From: Lustribacter sp049512335
GTDB lineage: Bacteria > Vulcanimicrobiota > Vulcanimicrobiia > Vulcanimicrobiales > Vulcanimicrobiaceae
NCBI GenBank assembly: GCA_049512335.1
Contig: JBEKXE010000172.1
Span: 1 to 8,951, forward strand
Direction: 5' to 3'
DNA length: 8,951 bases
Position numbers and translations under genes: made by a program. Positions 6,457 through 8,951 of this stretch are shown in pieces; position 1 is the first letter of the stretch; each line of letters starts with the position of its first letter. The notes under the pieces were generated by a model, which had not been told where the DNA came from, made no database searches, and saw only the letters and a list, made by a program, of their open reading frames with translations.

Positions 6457-6744
6457 TTAACGACTCTCCACGTCCGCATCATGACGCGTGAAGGCAGTCC
6501 GTAGCCGCTCCGTCGGACTAGGCGCATCGATCAGCAACGATACAAAACGCGTTGCGGCTTCGCCACGTAGTTGCATGCCCTCATGGCGTTCAAGGACGCG
6601 CCGAGCACGCTCCTCGGCACTCCGAATCAGGAACTCGGTCAGCGTCTGCCCTTCAAGCGCAGCCGCTCGTTCGAACAATTCTTTCTGGCCGGGGGTTGGG
6701 CGGAAATCGATTCGAGCTTTGTCGCGCTTACTTGGGGGTAGCAT
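6457..6744 (-). CDS. tacA: DUF1778 ribbon-helix-helix antitoxin, TacA-like
   Basis: TacA-type antitoxins bind DNA through an N-terminal ribbon-helix-helix and wrap the GNAT toxin with a C-terminal tail, so they both neutralise it and repress the operon. The 95-residue product begins with a basic segment and the RHH strand KARIDFRPTPGQKELFERAA (9-28), followed by TLTEFLIRSAEERA (34-47). The tail (about 60-86) has the usual hydrophobic-then-Pro arrangement, FVSLLIDAPSPTERL (67-81). I chose the ATG at 6744, which gives the family N-terminus; a TTG at 6780 also opens the frame, but its bases look like a -35 element. The ATG has no ribosome site, and a candidate -10 lies 6 nt upstream, so the message may be leaderless. 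Toxin follows after 5 nt. Confidence 0.92.
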   Translation of the reverse strand: MLPPSKRDKARIDFRPTPGQKELFERAAALEGQTLTEFLIRSAEERARRVLERHEGMQLRGEAATRFVSLLIDAPSPTERLRTAFTRHDADVESR

Positions 6745-6750
6745 ATGGTA

Positions 6751-6780
6751 AGTGTACGTCAAACATCCGTACGGAGTCAA
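6751..6780 (-). promoter_or_regulatory. Candidate tacA-tacT promoter
   Basis: On the minus strand TTGACT (6780-6775) and TACACT (6756-6751) are separated by 18 bp. The -35 matches the sigma-70 consensus at five of six bases and the -10 at four of six. Transcription would start at about 6744, the A of the tacA ATG. An alternative -10, TATTAA (6786-6781), would start about 30 nt before the gene but has no good -35. Both are moderate matches. Confidence 0.4.
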
Positions 6781-6806
6781 TTAATAGCGGAAAATATCCG
6801 TACACA
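6752..6806. promoter_or_regulatory. Putative TacA/TacT operator: three GTAC-centred sites
   Basis: Three related sites lie directly upstream of tacA: GTGTACG (6752-6758), the perfect 10-bp palindrome TCCGTACGGA (6766-6775) and TCCGTACACA (6797-6806). The first and third are exact inverted copies of one another (GTGTACG/CGTACAC), and the second and third share ATCCGTAC spaced 31 bp apart, about three helical turns. The inverted repeat CGGA-N5-TCCG (6788-6800) adds to the cluster. Ribbon-helix-helix antitoxins bind short repeated palindromes at their own promoters, and the sites overlap the candidate -35 and -10, so autorepression is the likely use. The binding protein is inferred. Confidence 0.5.
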
Positions 6807-6827
6807 TTTTTTTTGAACGCAGAATTC

Positions 6828-6856
6828 TTGACGGTGTTATGCACGATCTGTATAAT
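6828..6856 (+). promoter_or_regulatory. Sigma-70-type promoter of the argF-argR-argG operon
   Basis: TTGACG (6828-6833) and TATAAT (6851-6856) are separated by exactly 17 bp: five of six -35 bases and a perfect -10. Transcription should start near 6862-6864, leaving only about 8-10 nt before the argF ATG at 6872. The region is AT-rich against a GC-rich background, with a run of eight T at 6807-6814 upstream. An operator for ArgR overlaps the -10. Confidence 0.8.
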
Positions 6857-6864
6857 TATGCAGT
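6849..6864. promoter_or_regulatory. ARG box (ArgR operator) over the argF -10 and start site
   Basis: The 16 bases TGTATAATTATGCAGT match the ARG box consensus TGAATWWWWATTCANT at every constrained position except two (third base T for A, twelfth base G for T). The site covers the -10 hexamer and the predicted start, so bound ArgR would exclude RNA polymerase. A second, degenerate half-site (TTATGCA, 6837-6843) lies 19 bp upstream in the same orientation; ARG boxes often occur in pairs. ArgR is encoded two genes down in the same operon. Confidence 0.65.
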
Positions 6865-6871
6865 GCTAACG

Positions 6872-7837
6872 ATGCCTGCGGCCGGGCGCCTGCGCGGGCG
6901 CAACGTCCTGACGATGGTCGATCTCTCCCCCGACGAGCTCGGGAGCCTGCTCGGGACTGCCCAAGCCCTCAAGGCCGCCGGGCGCGAACAGCAGCGCTTC
7001 CTCCAGGGCAAGAGCCTGGCGATGCTCTTCGAGAAGCCGAGCCTGCGGACGCGGGTCTCGTTCGAGATCGGCATGACCCAGCTCGGCGGCCATGCGGTCA
7101 TCGCGCACGGCCAAGATTTTCTGCTCGGCAAGCGCGAGACGCCCGAGGACGTCGCGCGCGTGCTCTCGCGGTACGCCGACGCCATCGTCGTGCGCACGCA
7201 CGAGCACGAGCCGCTGCAGCGCTTCGCAGCCGCCTCGACGATCCCGGTGATCAACGGGCTCTCGCAGGCCGCGCACCCCTGTCAGGCCCTGGCCGACATG
7301 CTCACGATCCGGGAGCGCTTCGGCACGCTGCACGGTTTGCGGCTGGCCTACGTCGGCGACGGCCGCAACAACATGGCGTTCTCGTTGGCCGAAGCGGCGG
7401 CGATGAGCGGGATGTCGGTCACCTTCGCCGCGCCGATCACGCATCGGCCGCCCGACGCGTTCCTGGCCCACCTGGTCGAATTGGGCAAACCGTACAACGT
7501 CACGGCGCGCGCGTTCACGAGCCCGCTGCGCGCGGTGCGCGACGTGGACGTCGTGTACACCGACGTCTGGACGTCGATGGGCGAGGAAGCGTACAGCGAA
7601 CGGAACGCGGCCGCGCTGCGTCCCTACCAGGTCAACGAAGAGCTGATGGGCGCCGCGGCGCCGCACGCGCTGTTCATGCACTGCCTGCCGGCGCACCGCG
7701 GTGAGGAAGTCACCGCCGGCGTGATCGACGGGGTGCACAGCGTCGTGTTCGACCAAGCCGAGAACCGGCTGCACGCGCAGAAGGCGCTGCTGCTCGCGCT
7801 CATGACCGACCTGCGCGGTTTGGGAGATGACCTGTGA
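6872..7837 (+). CDS. argF: Ornithine carbamoyltransferase
   Basis: The enzyme joins carbamoyl phosphate and L-ornithine to give L-citrulline in arginine synthesis, acting as a cytoplasmic trimer. The 321-residue product has the family length and all its signatures: the carbamoyl-phosphate loop FEKPSLRTRVSFE (53-65), RTHEH (108-112), HPCQALAD (135-142), DVWTSMGEE (231-239) whose SMG loop is the ornithine-binding mark, and MHCLPAHRGEEV (269-280) with the catalytic Cys271. These exclude aspartate and acetylornithine carbamoyltransferases. I chose the ATG at 6872 because the family N-terminus (RLRGRNVLTMVDLSPDEL) begins there, and because an in-frame ATG at 6839 lies inside the promoter, upstream of the -10. 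No Shine-Dalgarno sequence precedes 6872, consistent with a very short leader. The stop overlaps the argR start by 4 nt. Confidence 0.97.
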   Translation: MPAAGRLRGRNVLTMVDLSPDELGSLLGTAQALKAAGREQQRFLQGKSLAMLFEKPSLRTRVSFEIGMTQLGGHAVIAHGQDFLLGKRETPEDVARVLSRYADAIVVRTHEHEPLQRFAAASTIPVINGLSQAAHPCQALADMLTIRERFGTLHGLRLAYVGDGRNNMAFSLAEAAAMSGMSVTFAAPITHRPPDAFLAHLVELGKPYNVTARAFTSPLRAVRDVDVVYTDVWTSMGEEAYSERNAAALRPYQVNEELMGAAAPHALFMHCLPAHRGEEVTAGVIDGVHSVVFDQAENRLHAQKALLLALMTDLRGLGDDL

Positions 7838-8325
7838 ACGTCGCCGATGCCAACCTGCTCCAACCGAAAACGAAGCGCCAGCGCGCGATCCTCGCGCTGA
7901 TCGCCGCACGGCCCGTGCGCTCGCAGGAAGAGCTCGCCGCGCTGCTCGAGCAGCAAGGCTACGAGGTGACGCAGGCGACGATCTCGCGCGACATCAAGGA
8001 GCTGGGCCTGATGAAGGTCCCGCTCAAGGGCGGCGCCGGCAACCAGTTCAAGTATATCGAACCGAACCTCGGCCCGATGTTCTCCTCACGCCTGCATCGC
8101 ATCATCGCCGAACTGGTCGGCAGCGTGCGCGGCAGCGTGAACCAAATCGTCCTGCGAACGCCGCCGGGCAGCGCGATGATGGTTGCTTCGGCAATCGATT
8201 CGGCGGACTGGCCCGAAGTGCTCGGAACCCTGGGCGGCGACGACACCGTTCTCGTGATCGTCGACGATCCCGACAAGCTCCCGATGGTCATGCAGCGCTT
8301 CGAAGACATGCGCACCAACTCGTAA
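7834..8325 (+). CDS. argR: Arginine repressor ArgR
   Basis: ArgR is a hexameric DNA-binding protein that senses L-arginine and represses arginine synthesis genes, and in some bacteria activates catabolism. The 163-residue product has the N-terminal winged helix-turn-helix (about 13-75), with the recognition region QATISRDIKELGL (47-59), and a C-terminal oligomerisation and arginine-binding domain ending in GTLGGDDTVLVIVDD (131-145). In that segment Asp136-Asp137 correspond to the arginine-contacting pair of known ArgR proteins. The start is GTG at 7834, sharing GTGA with the argF stop; GGGAG (7822-7826) lies 7 nt upstream, so translation is coupled to argF. Position between argF and argG, together with an ARG box at the argF promoter, indicates negative autoregulation. 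Confidence 0.96.
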   Translation: MNVADANLLQPKTKRQRAILALIAARPVRSQEELAALLEQQGYEVTQATISRDIKELGLMKVPLKGGAGNQFKYIEPNLGPMFSSRLHRIIAELVGSVRGSVNQIVLRTPPGSAMMVASAIDSADWPEVLGTLGGDDTVLVIVDDPDKLPMVMQRFEDMRTNS

Positions 8326-8336
8326 AGAAAGTAACC

Positions 8337-8951
8337 ATGCAGATCGTTCTCGCGTATTCCGGCGGCCTCGACACGTCGGTTTTGCTCAAACAGTATATCG
8401 AAGCCGGTCACGACGTCGTCGCGATGACGCTGAACCTCGGCGAAAGCGACATGGTCGCCGGCGAGGGTTCGCAATCCGCGCTCGACGCCGTGCGCCAGAA
8501 GGCCATCGACCTCGGCGCGAAAGATGCCGTGCTGGTCGACGCGCGCGAGCGGTTCATCCAGGATTACGCCTACAAGGCGCTGGCCGCCAACGCCCGCTAT
8601 CAAGGAACGTACCCGCTTTCGGCCGCGCTCTCGCGCCCGCTGATCGCCGATCTCCTGGTCGAGACGGCGCAGCAATACGGCTACAACGCGGTCGCGCACG
8701 GGTGCACGGGCAAAGGCAACGATCAGGTTCGCATCGAGGTCGGCGTGCGCGCCCGCGCGCCGGAGATCGCCGCGCTAGCGCCGCTGCGCGAGAAGCCGCT
8801 CTCGCGGCCCGACGCGATCGCCTACGCGCAAAAGCACAACGTTCCGCTCTCGCAAACGGTGGCCAAACCGTACTCGGTCGACGCCAACCTGTGGGGCCGC
8901 TCGATCGAAGCCGGCGTGCTCGAAGATCCCTGGAACGCGCCGCCCGAGTAC
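8337..8951 (+). CDS. argG: Argininosuccinate synthase, N-terminal half (runs off the window)
   Basis: The enzyme uses ATP to join citrulline and aspartate into argininosuccinate, the step after ArgF. The first 205 residues are present and the frame is open to the last base; family members are about 400 residues. Seen in order are the ATP pyrophosphatase P-loop LAYSGGLDTS (5-14), the ARYQGTYPLSAALSRPLIA segment, AHGCTGKGNDQVRIEV, and DANLWGRSIEAGVLEDPW near the end. The wording of these motifs is that of the common bacterial ArgG. The ATG at 8337 lies 11 nt after the argR stop and is preceded by the purine-rich AAAGAAAG as a weak ribosome site. It is the third gene of the argF-argR-argG operon, under the promoter at 6828-6856. 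Confidence 0.97.
   Translation, partial: MQIVLAYSGGLDTSVLLKQYIEAGHDVVAMTLNLGESDMVAGEGSQSALDAVRQKAIDLGAKDAVLVDARERFIQDYAYKALAANARYQGTYPLSAALSRPLIADLLVETAQQYGYNAVAHGCTGKGNDQVRIEVGVRARAPEIAALAPLREKPLSRPDAIAYAQKHNVPLSQTVAKPYSVDANLWGRSIEAGVLEDPWNAPPEY

Noticed and set aside
6745..6780. Longer antitoxin beginning at TTG 6780
   Set aside because: The added 12 residues are not part of the DUF1778 N-terminus, and the TTG lies in a probable -35 and operator.
6839..6871. Longer argF beginning at the ATG at 6839
   Set aside because: The added codons contain the TATAAT -10 and ARG box, and the extra residues are absent from the family N-terminus.
6866..7909. A 347-codon minus-strand frame opposite argF
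   Set aside because: Antisense to an unmistakable argF, Arg/His-rich, no family resemblance.
1..8951. CRISPR arrays, tRNA or rRNA genes, insertion sequences
   Set aside because: No regularly spaced repeats, cloverleaf sequences, rRNA-like stretches, transposase motifs or terminal inverted repeats were seen on reading both strands.

Overview
The window is a compact, GC-rich stretch of bacterial chromosome with short intergenic gaps, GTG and TTG starts, and several coupled gene pairs. Base composition, the argF-argR-argG order and the divergent mixture of genes would fit a poorly cultured GC-rich phylum such as the Vulcanimicrobiota/Eremiobacterota (WPS-2). That placement is only an impression from the sequence; no rRNA or other phylogenetic marker is present.

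Layout. Positions 1-165 hold the C-terminal end of a probable membrane transporter. It converges on, and overlaps by 25 bp, a minus-strand pair: a TPR/ATP-grasp-like protein (1346-2788) followed by pobA, 4-hydroxybenzoate 3-monooxygenase (141-1316). Divergent from these lies a plus-strand pair, an OsmC-family peroxidase (2866-3309) and an RraA/HMG-aldolase-like protein (3319-3939). These converge on a second minus-strand pair with a 1-nt gap: a protein made of two tandem DUF5069-like domains (4840-5724), then a UbiA-family prenyltransferase (3942-4838). A 172-bp gap holds a possible 37-43 residue small ORF. Then comes a minus-strand type II toxin-antitoxin module of the TacA (DUF1778)/TacT (GNAT) kind (5897-6744), with visibly lower GC than its surroundings. 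The right end is the plus-strand arginine operon argF-argR-argG (argG truncated by the window edge).

How the parts work together. ArgF makes citrulline from ornithine and carbamoyl phosphate, ArgG makes argininosuccinate from citrulline, and ArgR between them is the arginine-sensing regulator. The argF promoter is near-consensus (TTGACG, 17 bp, TATAAT), and an almost canonical ARG box lies on its -10 element and predicted start. This indicates autoregulated feedback by the operon's own ArgR. The 127-bp region between tacA and argF also carries three GTAC-centred repeats close to tacA, which look like a TacA/TacT autoregulatory operator. Two independent regulatory systems therefore sit back to back in a small AT-rich spacer.

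The known-chemistry genes on the left (pobA, an HMG-aldolase-like protein, a transporter end) hint at aromatic acid metabolism. They are on different strands, no ring-cleavage genes are visible, and the aldolase-like protein lacks one expected acidic residue, so a pathway is not established. I saw no tRNA, rRNA, CRISPR array, insertion sequence or convincing intrinsic terminator.
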